Shown here one piece after another: positions 1 through 12,249 of a stretch of 64,000 bases of DNA. The position numbers and the translations under genes are program-made. The DNA is from Daldinia sp. FL1419 (Eukaryota; Ascomycota; Sordariomycetes; Xylariales; Hypoxylaceae): positions 62,001 to 126,000 of the forward strand of contig MU623341.1 in NCBI GenBank assembly GCA_025201765.1, given 5' to 3'. The first letter of the stretch is position 1. Every line of letters begins with the position of its first letter. The notes under the pieces were generated by a model. It was not told the origin of the DNA. It saw nothing but the letters and a program-made list of their open reading frames with translations, and ran no database searches.

Positions 1-2401
1 TGCTTATACACAGGGTCCAATGGCGCACCAGGAGCAATAGGCGGGCCACCACCGTGTACCTTCAAAGCACGGACTGTAGCAACTATGACGACTACGTCAG
101 GTACTAGGCCAGAAGCACGGCACTTGATGTTGAAGAATCGTTCACCCCCCATAGTGAAGTCAAAACCGGCTTCAGTAACGGCGAATCCAGCCTTAGCGTG
201 GTGGTCCTCGTCGGGCTCTGTGCCTGCTAGCTTGAGTGCCATCTTGTCGGCAAGGATGGAGCTGTTTCCAATGCTGATATTAGCAAAAGGACCAGCATGC
301 ACGAAGACAGGCGTTCCTTCTAATGTCTGCATCAAGTTTGGCTTGATGGCGTCCTTCATGAGGGCCGTCAATGCACCTCCGGCTCCTATATCATCGCAAG
401 TAACCGGGTCTCCTGACCTCGACGTAGCAACGACCATTCGGCCTAGTCTTTCTCGCATATCGGCAAGACTCGTGCTCATTGCGAGAATGGCCATACACTC
501 GCTAGCGACGGATATATCGAATCCAGTATCCCGGCTCTGTCCCTTTTCGGTTGGTGCTACGCCAACAGTGATACCGCGCAAGTGGCGGTCGTTCACATCT
601 AACACACGCCTCCAAGTAATAGTCTCTGGGTCGATATCTAGTCTAGCAAACCGGCGGATTTCATCCTCGGTGAGCTCGTTAGGGTCAGTTTTATTAATTC
701 CTAACTTCTTTAATCGGCGGAACATGACAGGGGCAAAAGTCCTCTTTCCGTTCTTCGTCGGCACCAATCTCCGGTAAAGGGGGCCATCCTTCTGTGTATT
801 CTCGTGGAACATGCGAGTCTCGATAGCGGCGGCGAGAAGGTTGTTCGCTGCGGTAATAGCATGTATATCACCGGTTAAGTGCAAGTTGAACTCATCCATA
901 GGTATGACTTGGCTATATCCACCGCCAGCTGCACCTCCCTTGATACCAAAGGTAGGGCCTTGGCTAGGTTGTCGTACGTTGGCGAAGGTAATTCGACCCA
1001 AATGTGCTCCCAATGCTTGGGCCAAGCCCATAGTTGTGGTGGACTTTCCCTCGCCTAACGGTGTGGGAGTGATACCCGTAACCACGACATACCGACCATT
1101 TGTTCGGTGCTCTAGGCGCTTCAGTAAAGTGAGGTCTACCTTGGCTTTGTACGCGCCGTAGGGTTCTAGCTCGTGGTGCGCAATGCCGATTTCTTCTGCG
1201 ACTCGTGTAATAGGTTTCGGTGGCTGCGATCTTGAAACCTCGATATCCGAAGGGACTGGAGTACGCAGGTTGAGAGGAAGCGGCACAATACGCCTTTGCT
1301 TCTGTCGCTCGAAATACATTGTAGTTGCATTGACGACATTTTGCAATAGCATAGCGACCGTCATGGGTCCAACGCCACCAGGAACTGGTGTGATATAGGA
1401 AGCAACCTGGGAAGCCGACTCGAATTCTACGTCACCTACCAGCCGTTGACCCGACTTCTTAGATGCATCGGGGATGTAGTTCGTCCCTACATCGATGACT
1501 ACGGCGCCTTGCTTGAGCCATTCTCCTTTCACGAAGGCCGGCTGGCCAATAGCGGCAACGACGATATCTGCCTTCTTTAACTTTTCTTCGATGCCCTCAG
1601 TTTTGGAGTGACAGACGGTGACGGTTGCATCAGCGTTCTTCAGCAAGTAACTAACCGGACTACCGACGATATCACTTCGTCCAAGAACCACAGCATCCTT
1701 GCCTTTCAAGTCCACACCTGCTTCCTCTAGGAGAACCATGACTCCCTTAGGAGTGCAGGGGATGAAGTATGGGTGGCCACCCTTCTTGGCGAGCTCGCCA
1801 ATGTTTGTAGTACCGAAACCATCGACATCTTTCTCATCTGCGACGGCAGAAGTAATGGTGTACTCGTCGATGTGCTTGGGCAAGGGCAGCTGGACTAGGA
1901 TACCAGATACGGTGGAGTCATTATTGAGGACGTGTAGCTGTGCCAAGAGCTCGGCCTCGGTAATATCCTCAGGGAAATGCAGGAGTCCGCAGGTGATATT
2001 GGCCTTTGATGAGTCACAATAGTTAGGTTAGGGGCATTATACGTGGGAGATTTATGCTAAATTTTGGATTCCTACCTCTTGAGCGGCCTTGAGCTTCATG
2101 CGAACATAAGTTGCTAGAGAGAATTAGCTATGGCACAGCTTGCTTACGGTGGTTGAGTCAGAAGGGCCCTGGTTCTAAGACGCACAAGAATCGGATCGAT
2201 CACCGACTAGGAGGGGCAGTACGGTCAGTGCTTATTACGATCAAGTTATACGGATATGGGACGTAACAAGTACAAACCTTGGATGATCTTGAGACATGGC
2301 TGATACTTGGGGTTAGCCTTTTGCTTTTCAACTATCTCGGCGGCTAGTCTCTCGCGGATCTTCTTTGCGATGGCAGTGCCATCAATCTTAACAGCAGTCA
2401 T
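1..2401 (-). CDS. ADE3: C-1-tetrahydrofolate synthase, trifunctional (3' end outside window)
   Basis: Carries the methylenetetrahydrofolate dehydrogenase/cyclohydrolase and 10-formyltetrahydrofolate synthetase activities that interconvert one-carbon folates for purine, thymidylate and methionine supply. Exons on the minus strand: 2401-2278, 2206-2186, 2113-2076, 2003-1 and beyond. The first Met gives MTAVKIDGTAIAKK. Exon 2 is a 21-nt microexon encoding VGDRSDS, and the reading frame only continues if it is included. Visible landmarks are VVLGRSDIVGSPV and PGGVGPMT (dehydrogenase/cyclohydrolase domain) and the synthetase nucleotide loop ITPTPLGEGKST. About 728 residues are visible; the family runs to about 940, so roughly the last 210 lie off the left edge. 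Upstream of this Met the frame stays open to 2926 and contains RAFSTGYPT, like a mitochondrial cleavage site, so a longer mitochondrial form is possible. The identification is secure; the start is not. Confidence 0.93.
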
Positions 2402-3951
2402 GGTGGGGTAGCCCGTAGAAAAAGCCCTATTAGAAGCACGCGATAATGAAGCAAATGACCAATGCCGTTGCGCGGTATGTATTGAGGCGTAATTAGATGA
2501 GCTTGTTTTTGTGCAACCCAGCTGATACAACCCTCGACGGGTTATTGCAGACGTGGTGAATCGGGCAGGTTGTTGGGAGTAAGCTGAAATCCGGGGAGTG
2601 GAATATGAGAGATTCGTTTGGGTCAAAACCGCAAATGGAAGCTCACAGTGCTCACAGCGCTCACAGCTGCTACTATTGCTACTACTGCTAGACGAGCGAT
2701 TTGACAAGCTGCAGGCTTTTCGGGACCCGCAAAGCGCACCAAGCGGAGTATTAGTCGGCCGGGTTACAACGAAGCTTGTGGGAACGCGTGTGACCGGCCG
2801 AAGCACGAACCGTTTCCGTGGTATACCTCCTAATTGTTCCCCCAATGCTCTTCCCGATGATGCAGTTGTAACAGGACGAAGGTCGTGGCAACGACATCGA
2901 CTGATGCTCGCAATAGCTAGAGTCATAGCTGCTATTTGTGAGACTGTGCCGCCGTTATCCGTGGCTTATCCGGCGATCTGATCAAGGATGGACCCTTGCG
3001 TTAAGTGATCTAGGTAATCTAGGTAATCTAGAAGGATTCGAAGTAACAGTCATAGAACATCCTAGGTTAGGACTCAAGTCTAAAAACTAAAAGATGTAAA
3101 TCATGACAGGGACAGAACAAAAGGTCAACTAGATAATATGATATACTCGAAGCGAATAGAAGTGAAACGGGTGTAAGTAGGTAGGTATAAAAATATATTT
3201 CCATTTTCTATGATCTGTGTAAAGACGATAGATGAGCTTAATGGTCTGTTAGAGAATTTGTGTTTAGCGAGTGAAGTTCCCTTCTTTTTTTCTTCTTTTT
3301 TTTCTTTTTTTTTCTTTTCCCAATCCACCAAACTCCAAACTTGGAATTTGACTTTTTAATCCGAGATGACTCAAACGTCGTCCTGATCCTGGAGTCTAGC
3401 CTGTTTTTTTATGCGGAAGTAGTAGTCCATCGAACTTGACATCTTGCTCATCTAATTCTTTATCTTAACGTGGAAAGTGCTTGGTACATGTAAGAGGTAC
3501 ATAATTGTTGAATTGCAAAAGGATGATGTATTAAAAGCTAAGTTTTTTTTTTTTTTTTTACAAACACTAAACTCTCTTAGAGAATGAATCCTGGAGCCAC
3601 ATGACTAAGTCATGTGGGTCCATCTCACAATAATTAGTACCTCCTACCTATGCATGGATCAGATTAAATTTAGGTACGTGATGTACTTATCAAGGGACCT
3701 ATGTACCTACCAGGATCCATAAATCTGCCATCATACCTAAACCATAATTGGCTAGTTACCTAGTTAAGACAAATCCCAATGTTTCTTATAGCCTCTCACG
3801 TGATTATGAGTAACGTTAGTGGGGGGTCCAGAAGCTGATAGGTTATCAGAAAATCCTCGAAATCTTGCCCCACGCACAAATCATTCAAAAACTCCATACA
3901 AGCCAACTCCCAAGATTGGTGACGAAGATACAAGAGCAGAACACCGCAAAT
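2402..3951. other. 5' region between the divergent C1-THF synthase and eIF3i genes
   Basis: The first 525 bases continue the C1-THF synthase frame on the minus strand as an open, Ser/Arg-rich stretch (possible presequence or 5' leader with CAG/TAG-type triplets near 2670-2690). The rest is a shared promoter region with pyrimidine tracts at 3280-3320 and a long T run at 3543-3560. The small open frames here look like chance. Confidence 0.5.
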
Positions 3952-5231
3952 ATGAGACCTATTCTATTATCAGGCCATGTAAGATAACAAATCCCCTTGT
4001 ATTGTAAATGATATATTTCTAATAGTCTCTTTTAGGAACGGGCCCTGACCCAAATCAAGTATGTTTTTTTTACGAATAGATGGAATCCTGCCCCGCGACA
4101 AGTTCATCAAACTAACTAAACCGCTTCCCCTTCTTTAGATACAACCCCGACGGCGATCTCCTATTCTCCGTATCCAAGGATCAACAGATTTGTGTGTGGT
4201 TTTCGCACAATGGCGAACGATTAGGCACCTACAAGGGTCACCAGGGTGCCATCTGGACTGTGGACGTAGACCCGACGTCGACCTTCATCGCGAGCGGTAG
4301 CGCCGACAACACTATCCGCCTGTGGGAGATCAAGACCGGTCGCTGCCTCAAGACTTGGGACTTCCCCACCGCCGTCAAGCGTGTCGAGTTTAGCGACGAT
4401 GGCCGTCAACTGCTAGGTGTTACCGAGAAGCGCATGGGTCACCTTGGAACTATTGTCGTTCTAGACGTCGTGCCAGAGGTCGACGCCGAGCAGAGCGACG
4501 AGCGCGCCCTAACCATCGTGTGTGACGAGAGCAAGGCTACCGTTGCCGGTTGGAGTTATTTAAACAAGTACATCATCGCAGGACACGAAGATGGTTCCGT
4601 ATCGCAGTACGACGCCAAGGTAAGCGGCGAAGCCAGCCATTTGACGCGAATGTATACGTAATAGGATCTAACTAATGCTGTCTTTACAGACTGGGGATCT
4701 CCTGGATAACGTTCCCGTTCACGAACTTAACATGCAAGTCACAGACCTCCAGTGGTCGCCGGACCGCACCTACTTCATCACAGCCTCCAAGGACAAGACC
4801 GCTCGACTAATGGCTGCGCGCGATCTCGAGCCCCTCAAGACCTACGTGACTGACACGCCTTTAAACAGCGCGTGCATTACCCCCAAGAAGGACTACGTAA
4901 TCCTTGGTGGTGGCCAGGCCGCTATGGATGTCACAACGACCGCAGCCCGCCAAGGAAAGTTCGAGGCGCGTTTCTACCACAAGATCTTCGAAGACGAGAT
5001 TGGTCGTGTAAGGGGTCATTTCGGTCCCTTGGTAAGTTCCACATCTCCTCTAGCGTGAATTGCAGGCCTTTTCTAATAGCGTAACAGAACACCGTAGCAG
5101 CGGACCCTACAGGAAAGGGCTATGCCAGTGGTGGTGAAGACGGATACGTGCGCATCCACCACTTCGACAAGGGATACTTTGACTTCCGGTATGAAGTTGA
5201 GCGCGAGCGCGAGCGCGAGAACCGGCTATGA
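3952..5231 (+). CDS. TIF34: Eukaryotic translation initiation factor 3 subunit I (eIF3i)
   Basis: WD40-repeat subunit of the eIF3 complex, which promotes 43S pre-initiation complex assembly in the cytosol. Five exons join in frame: 3952-3978, 4036-4058, 4139-4619, 4690-5031 and 5088-5231, giving 338 residues, the usual family size. The first exon is only nine codons (MRPILLSGH) and the second eight, so the coding start lies upstream of the long open frame. WD-type blades are visible, for example IASGSADNTIRLWE, ITASKDKTARL and YASGGEDGYVRIH. The C-terminus ends in a charged (ER)n run encoded by a repeated GAGCGC hexamer at about 5199-5219. Its promoter side faces the C1-THF synthase gene, which runs the other way. 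Confidence 0.95.
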
Positions 5232-6150
5232 GGAGTATGTTCGTAAAGTAAAGTGTATAACGTACATTCCCTCCAGCTCTGCCGGTTCTTCCTACCCCTA
5301 ACCCACCTCATCGTGACGTACATACACGTACTTCTATCGACCGTAGCTACGGAGTAGAAAGCAGGGGAAAGGGAAGGATAGAGGATATCCGGCGTCCTGT
5401 TCTCGATTTAATTTTTCCGCGTTCTCTCAGCCAGAACTTGCATCTGTCCATCCATCCGGGAAAGGCTTCGGCGTTTGAGGGTTTTGTCCGGCAGTTTTTA
5501 TTCGTTGTTTAGGTAGGAAAGAGAAAAATAAACGAGAGCTCCGGGTTAGGTGTAAGCAGGCAGAGAGTAGCACGAGGCTTCTAATCAATATACCTGATTA
5601 TCGAGACACAAAATATTAGTTGGTCTTTAATATTAGAGTAAAATGCCCACCTCCTCTGGATTTAGTAAACGGGAAAGAGTCAATAAAACAGCACGCACTT
5701 CATAACTTCACACAAGGCCCCATATGTACACATGGCCAACCTAGCAAGCGCGTTCATAGCAATCTCATAGCTCATTTTCTACATAGTAGATGCAACTGCT
5801 ATCTGTCTGTCTGTTTCCCAGCCGATGCCGCAAGGCTTAGTATAAAGCACGCTCCAGGATTATCATCACACCTCCCTTCACCAGACCTTATAAGGCAACT
5901 GGACAACACTGCGATTCAACCCTGCTACCAAGAGAGCCAGCTCGGCCCCGCGGACTCTTCTATCGTCCAACGGCAAAAACAACCAATATTAACGCCTGTA
6001 CTTTGACTCCCCTTTGCTATTCCATAGTCCGATGATGCCGTTGTGAGAACAAGGAGGTCTACGAAAAGAGGTGCTAACTCGGTCCGAAGAGAAAATCTAG
6101 CGTAGACCAAGATATTTTTTGTCCATTCCTTTATTACCAGCGAAGGCTGC
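5232..6150. other. Convergent 3' intergenic region (eIF3i / ISWI)
   Basis: Holds the 3' ends of two converging genes. No family-like open frame, RNA gene or repeat was seen; ORFs up to 128 codons on both strands overlap one another and have no recognisable features. Confidence 0.5.
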
Positions 6151-9100
6151 TTATTTCTTCTTTCCCTTGGCCTTGGACTTAGCCGCGGGTGCAGAGTTAG
6201 TGGAAGCGACACTAGATGCCCGAGAGGATGGCGTGGCCGAAGTAGTCTTGCTACTACCGCCTTTGACGTTGTCGAGAGCCTTGTTCTACTTGTCTGTTAG
6301 CGTCTAGTTTGTGTTGAATGAATGAATGCTTGATTGCTGACATACCTTGACACCGGTCTTCGACTTCTTCTTCGCTGGGGCCATTCCAAGGATACTATCC
6401 TCATCGTTGTCCTCGTCATCGGGCTCTCTCTTCCCTTTGCCGTTGACTCCATTTGTCTTGCTTGGTTGTGTGTCCTCGAACTCTTTCACAATTGTAGTGA
6501 GTAGTGTAGTGCAGCGACGACTGATTTCAATAGGCGTCCTGCTTAGAAAGAACCAATCAAATCGGAACAGAGGACTCTCTCGAATCTCGTCACGAATTCG
6601 CTCGTAGATACCCTCGGAATCAATACCATGGCGGTCCAGCATTACCAGGAGGAATCTGTCCTCTTCCTCGGTGTAGACCTTCTTATTCGTCGTAGAAACT
6701 GAATAGTTAATCTTCATTTGCTGGAGTGGAACCCGGTATAACTGCATCTTCTTCCTAAGCATCTTACGCTGGTGCTCTGTCTTGCGCATACGCTCTTCTC
6801 CCGTTTCAATCACTTGGAGGTACTTATTGTAATCAGCAATTTCAGTATATCGTTGCCAGAAGACCTTAGCATAGGCCTTAACTTCAGCTGCAGTCTTGCT
6901 GTCAACTTCTTCCGCAATTCGATCATAGTCATGACGTCCGTAGCGACCAGAGCCGTTAATGAACTGCTGGAAGTCACGCTTGTTCCAATCGCCGAAGCCC
7001 TGTTGTGATAGCTTTTGCTTTTCCTCCTGTTCTTCCTCGGTGAGAGCTGTAGCATTATCAATCTCCTGTTGATCCAAGGCACGTTCTGCTTCTCGTTCCG
7101 ACAGATTATCCTCATCACCGTCAGGTAGGGGCACTTTATATCCGATCTCCTTGCGGTAAAACGCGGTTTCCCGGTCTTGGAGGTCACGGAGTCGTGGAGG
7201 GTAAAACTGATAATCGTGGACCGCAACCTGTTTAGGAGCTCGAGGAGCCTTGGGCTTAGCTTCTGCCTTGCTAGTACCATAGATAGCCTGTCTGTAAAAT
7301 TTATCAACGGAATAGGACTGCTCCTTGCGTTCCCGCTTCGCGGGGTTGATCCAATTCACGCCAATGTCTTTCTTTTTTCCGAATACCTCGCCGTTCCATT
7401 CATACGCTGATTCCGAAGAGAATTTCTGTAGGTCATCGATACCAAGCTTCTCATACTTGGCATTGAGCTCCTTGGTACGGCTCTCACCCTTAGATAAGAT
7501 CGCGTCAATATCTTCGTCATTAAGATCTGCACCCTTGGCCGCCATTCCAGTGGCCCCCTTTTGTTGGAAAACCTTTTCTGCACCATGCTGAATCATGTCG
7601 AGTAGTTCATCTTTAGCTGCAGGACCCTTGGCTCCAGGATGAGCTCGTCCTTGCTGGATGACCAATTGGTCAAGGCGGAGCTTCTGCGCTGCTCGCTCGA
7701 GAACTTTCTCCTCGATCGCGTTCTCGGTGACAAATCTATAGACAACTACTTGCTTGGTCTGACCGATTCGGTGGGCGCGGTCCATAGCTTGTAGATCGGC
7801 CTGGGGATTCCAATCACTATCGTAGAGGATAACGATATCAGCACTGGTCAAGTTGATTCCGAGGCCACCAGCGCGAGTTGTGAGAAGGAAAATAAACTTC
7901 TCGGAACCCGGCTTGTTGTATTCATCAATTGCCGCAATACGGTCTTCGTGGGCCGTTCCTCCGTCAATTCGGCAGTACTTATAATCGCGGAATACGCAGT
8001 AATCTTCGAGGATATCTAGAAGACGACTCATCTGTGAGAATATTAGGACACGGCTGCCCTGCTTCTGTAATCGCCGTAAGAGTTTGTCGAGTAAGGCCAT
8101 CTTGCCGGAATTGTACACCAGATGCTCATCAGTTGTATAAGGAGGACCAGGCTCAGCTCCCTCAAAGAGGTAGGGATGGTTGCAGCACTTTCTTAACTGC
8201 ATAACAATGTTAAGCAATCGAGTCTTGGATTCTCGCTTGCCACCAGCACCATTAACGGCATCAATATCCTTCTCCAAAATCTTCTGGTACCATTTTACTT
8301 GCATCTCGGACATACCAAGATAAAGGTTGACCTCCTTCTTCGGCAACAAGCTTTTCTCGACATCCGCCTTGACTCGTCGTAGGAGGAAGGGTCGTAGAAC
8401 CTTGTGGAGCTGCTCAACGACTACTTCTGAATTTTCGCCCTGTCCGGAAAACCATTGGTCAAAGGCTTCGCTGTCACCGAAAACGTCAGGTAGTAAGAAG
8501 TTTAGCAGGGCCCAAAGCTCGTGTAGATTATTCTGGAGAGGCGTCCCGGTAATGAGAAGTCGGTTTCGAGAGTTGAATAAACGGATGACCTGCGACAAGG
8601 AGGACTCTTCGTTCTTGATACGATGGGCTTCGTCAATGATAATGTACTCCCAAGCGAACTTCTTCAGGTGCGCCTTCTCACGAAGGATCATCTCGTAGCT
8701 CGTGATGCAAACGTCAAACTTCTCATCGATCAAGCGTTCGTTAATCAGATTATGTCGTTCCTCTTTAGCACCTTGTAGAACTAGAACATTTACTTCGGGT
8801 GTCCACTTGGCAAATTCCCGCTTCCAGTTGTCGAGGGTAGACTTCGGTACTATGACTAGGTGAGGACCTTTGGTATCCATGATGTGACGAAGGTATCCAA
8901 GGAAGGAAATGGTCTGGAGGGTCTTGCCCAGGCCCATCTCGTCTGCAAGAATACCCGAAATTCCATTCTCATGCAAAGAAATAAGCCAATTTAACCCCGC
9001 AATTTGATAATCTCTCATGGTACCGTTGATGAAGGATGGTGATTCACGGAACACAGTTTCTGCGGATCCACCTTGTCTCTCGTCCTTGAGCAGCTCTTCA

Positions 9101-9741
9101 TCTTCCTCGGCTTCCGTACGTCGAGCTCGGCCAGTCTCTGCACCACCCTGACGAACTCCCTTCTTCTTTAATTTCTCGGCTTGCTCGTTCTGACGATCGA
9201 TCTCGTGGATAATCTCGCGAATTTGGGGGTTGGGGTTCGTCTCGATGAAATGTCGGAAGAGGTCAGTTAATCCTAGCAAGTAACGAAATCTTCGGATGCT
9301 ATCATCCTCCTATTGTATTGTAATTAGCGAGTTGAATCCATTTGGAACATTAAATTGATATGGTTGTATTCCTTCATACCTTGGACTCGCCCAACAAATC
9401 ATGCTTTTTGCCGAAAATACTCCTTCGAAGCTGGTTGGCCTCTGAGCGCTTCTTACGCCCGTCAGCAATCTGATCACCAGCGACACTGCTTGCCGTAGTA
9501 TTAGGGTTGGTATCTGTATCGGTCTGATCCGGAGTCTCATCGACATCCTATAGGTGAGTCAGCATCGGCGATAACAGTGGATGGCAACCAGTAGTCCAAT
9601 AGGGTAGCCGGAATATTATCTGGTTTTTATAAAACTCGTAAAACTTACCATTTCTCCGGCGTTGTTAGACACAGGTTCTTGTGCATCTGGCATAGACGCG
9701 TCCATATCGGCCGCACTGGCCCGCTGGCGAGGCGGAGCCAT
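6151..9741 (-). CDS. ISW1: ISWI-type chromatin-remodelling ATPase
   Basis: ATP-dependent nucleosome-spacing motor of the SNF2 superfamily. Four exons on the minus strand, 9741-9649, 9547-9380, 9309-6346 and 6285-6151, give 1119 residues. Order of parts: acidic/polar N-terminus; AutoN-like basic segment; ATPase lobe 1 with Walker A DEMGLGKT (about 210-217) and DEAH (about 313-316); lobe 2 with LTTRAGGLGINL and DRAHRIGQ; then HAND, SANT and SLIDE regions, where YTEEEDRFLL and RFDWFFLSRTP mark the SLIDE module. The C-terminus is a Lys/Ser-rich tail ending KAKGKKK. The tail needs the last small exon (acceptor AAGTAG at 6286-6291); reading through the intron would end in an unrelated tail. Whether it is the ISW1 or ISW2 equivalent is not decided; many filamentous fungi have a single gene. 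Confidence 0.95.
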
Positions 9742-11460
9742 ATTGTGGGAGATATCGCGATAAGTGGTCTACGCGACTGCGACGCGACGGATTAAGGCGA
9801 CGCCTAGTGAGAAAAGAGTGAAAGCTGGATTGAATTAAAAACAGCGTTGCCTAGGTTTGCTAAGTCCTTTGGTTCGTAGATTAATAAAGGAGGGTTGACG
9901 TTAGCAATGAAGCAGCAAGAGACACAAACAAATGTACTCGAGGCTGTGTCGGAGTTGAAAAGGTTGTGCGAAGGTAGTGAAGGTTGTGAAGAAACCGTCA
10001 AATAGAAATTAGATCACAGGCAAGAGGATCTCTTGGTAAAAGTGGATTAAAGTGGAACGCAGATACTAGGTACCTAAGCTTCGACAAATTGAAATCTTAG
10101 CCGCAATAGACAAGGGCGAACGACCCTATGTTAGGTACTCACTTCCCAAGCCGTTAAGCTTAACAATTCTTTTCCCAAAATTCTTTAGAATAAATTTTAC
10201 GTCAAGTGTTTGGCTCGGTTTTTGAAAGAAGAGCCACGAAGGAATCCCAATCTCATCAATTGAACAGAGAAGGTAACCAAGGTACTATAACTATTAACTA
10301 ACTAATCATAAACTCGTGCACAGGAATCCCAAGTATCCGTCTAGTCCCACGCATTATTACCCCACAATTATTCGATAATGTGGTATACAATTATAAATGA
10401 TTATGCATTCAAACACAACATCTGTATGGCGGCTTACCTTAGGTGAATAATTTTCTTCTCCCATGGATTTCGGCAGGAATGATTGGTTGGGTTCCTGGCA
10501 GTTCGGCGCCATTTCGTATGCGAAAGCTGGCGCAGTACCTACCTATGCAGCGATTTACCTGTTACCTGCAAAGAATGCCAGATGCCTCACGGTGCACGTG
10601 GGCGCCTCCCTTACTTATAAGTACAGACCCTACCTCTTTCCATCATCCACCTATTTCAGATTGCGCTTACATAACATCGTCAGAATATATACATAATTGG
10701 ATGCTAACAGGTGTTACAAAACCGCATCCCGAATTACCTTAGTAAGGAGTACATAAACTTCCTAATACCTACTTCCATTACTTTAATAAGATGTTAGTCC
10801 CGGGCAGTGGTTCACAGCCGGCCAGAGAGGACCCGGGATCCACGATTTTTGATTAACTTAGCCACAAGGACCCTGTCCATTTATCAAATCCGGAATCATC
10901 TGACTCATGATTCTTAAGGCTTTAAGGAATAAGAACCTAACAACAATGAACCGCCTATGACAACTTCCAACATCCAACGTCCGCAACACGTAGCAATTCC
11001 CAATTTCGCAAATTTGCTGTTGTCTTTTTTTTAAAGAAAATTTTCTTAAAAAAAGCGCCAATATATATCATTTATCTTTCTCACGAGAGATTCTACTCGT
11101 CTATATTATTGCTCCGTCGCCCTCATAAATTCATCACAAGTCTTCAACGTTGGTCCTAAAACAATAGGACGGATACTATGATACTACGATACTAGCGTAC
11201 GTAACCTACATTTTCCATTCGTTACTGGCTTCGATCCGGCTTCGACCCACAGACTAATCCACACCCCCACCAAACCCCAACGAAGAACGAAGAAAAAGAG
11301 CAACGCCTTAACTTTTGAGTCCTTTGACCTTTGACGATTATTCCATCTTCCCGCTATACTATCGTTAGAAATAGCGTCAACCTTCGTTTTGTTCGAGCAC
11401 ATCCAGACCAAACCGCCCGACCAGCTGGTCAAACATACATCATAATTCCATAGTTTCGAA
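9742..11460. other. Divergent promoter region (ISWI / HAPSTR1-like gene)
   Basis: 1.7 kb between two genes transcribed away from each other. It holds T/A-rich tracts (about 11027-11052), TAGGTACCTA-like motifs (about 10068-10076) and short overlapping ORFs at 10443-10742 without family features. Nothing else was seen. Confidence 0.5.
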
Positions 11461-12249
11461 ATGGATCCATTGAGAGGGTCTTCGCCGGCTAAGAATGCGG
11501 CTGGTTGCGAGTCGCCTGAACAACTACTCGACTCCTTCAAAGCCGCTGCTCTGTCCGTTACAAAGCTTTATAAAACCTCTGTTGCCGCGCAGACAAAGGC
11601 CCGAGCCGATGGTTATCAGGACTGTTTAGATGATCTTCTAGCTTTCCTCGACAAATCGAACATCGGTGTCAGCGATGGTGAAGGATGGTTAGTCCGGAAG
11701 TGGGCGACCGAACGTCTCGACGGACGAGACATATCGCCCCAAGCGGTGGAGAGCGAGGACGAAGTAGAAAAGCCCGAAACACTGTCATCTCCGGAAATTC
11801 ATCACTCGAGTACACAAACGCACCTATCTGTCTTGCGAAACGAATCCCACCTACAATCAGAGCCCACCCCTGTGTCTGTCTATCATTCGACTGCCAACCC
11901 TCTCATAGGGGAGCAGCAGGCGATTTCCGTTCCGACCCAAGATAGTTTCACTTTTCGGTCGTCACACCCATATCCTCAAGAACCGTACTTAAATTTGGAG
12001 AATCTGGACCTCTCGGACTCGACTAGGACAAACGACATCGCCACCCCGGGATCTTCCGCAGCCCCTATCGCTCATCCGGCTCGCCCACGCCCCAATAAAC
12101 GAGGAGCTAGGCCGAGGCCTACGAGTCATCTTGGAAAGGGAGCTGGCCAGAAGCGGACGATCAATTTCGCCGAGTTATTCAACGTGGGCGACATACCATT
12201 CGGGAAAGACATGTTCGGAAGGGAAGGGAAAAGGAGTCGGCATAACTAA
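11461..12249 (+). CDS. HAPSTR1/TAPR1-like (DUF4588-type) protein
   Basis: Single-exon frame of 262 residues. An N-terminal helical block (about residues 19-65) carries SFKAAALSVTKLYKTS followed by GYQDCLDDLLAFLDK. This resembles the conserved core of the animal HAPSTR1 (C16orf72) stress-response family, which has the pattern FQNAATAVTNLYKES and then GYQ...DVLAWV. That comparison is from memory and is an inference. The middle is Ser/Thr/Pro-rich and probably disordered. The C-terminus is basic (RPRPNKRGARPRP) and then KRTINFAELFNVGDIP, ending GKRSRHN, which could be a nuclear localisation signal. In animals the family works with the ubiquitin ligase HUWE1; whether that holds here is unknown. 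Confidence 0.6.
   Translation: MDPLRGSSPAKNAAGCESPEQLLDSFKAAALSVTKLYKTSVAAQTKARADGYQDCLDDLLAFLDKSNIGVSDGEGWLVRKWATERLDGRDISPQAVESEDEVEKPETLSSPEIHHSSTQTHLSVLRNESHLQSEPTPVSVYHSTANPLIGEQQAISVPTQDSFTFRSSHPYPQEPYLNLENLDLSDSTRTNDIATPGSSAAPIAHPARPRPNKRGARPRPTSHLGKGAGQKRTINFAELFNVGDIPFGKDMFGREGKRSRHN

Noticed and set aside
85..2022. Four plus-strand ORFs of 71-230 codons in the first 2 kb
   Set aside because: They are antisense to the C1-THF synthase exons, whose conserved motifs are unmistakable; they have no features of their own.
2598..2981. 127-codon plus-strand ORF
   Set aside because: It overlaps the open minus-strand presequence region and shows only low-complexity Leu repeats from a triplet run.
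6810..7307. 165-codon minus-strand ORF inside ISWI
   Set aside because: It is another frame of the same strand within a continuous ISWI exon that encodes the conserved HAND-SANT region.
10443..10742. 99-codon ORF in the ISWI/HAPSTR1-like promoter region
   Set aside because: A second, overlapping frame is just as open, neither has family features, and it lies between two divergent genes.
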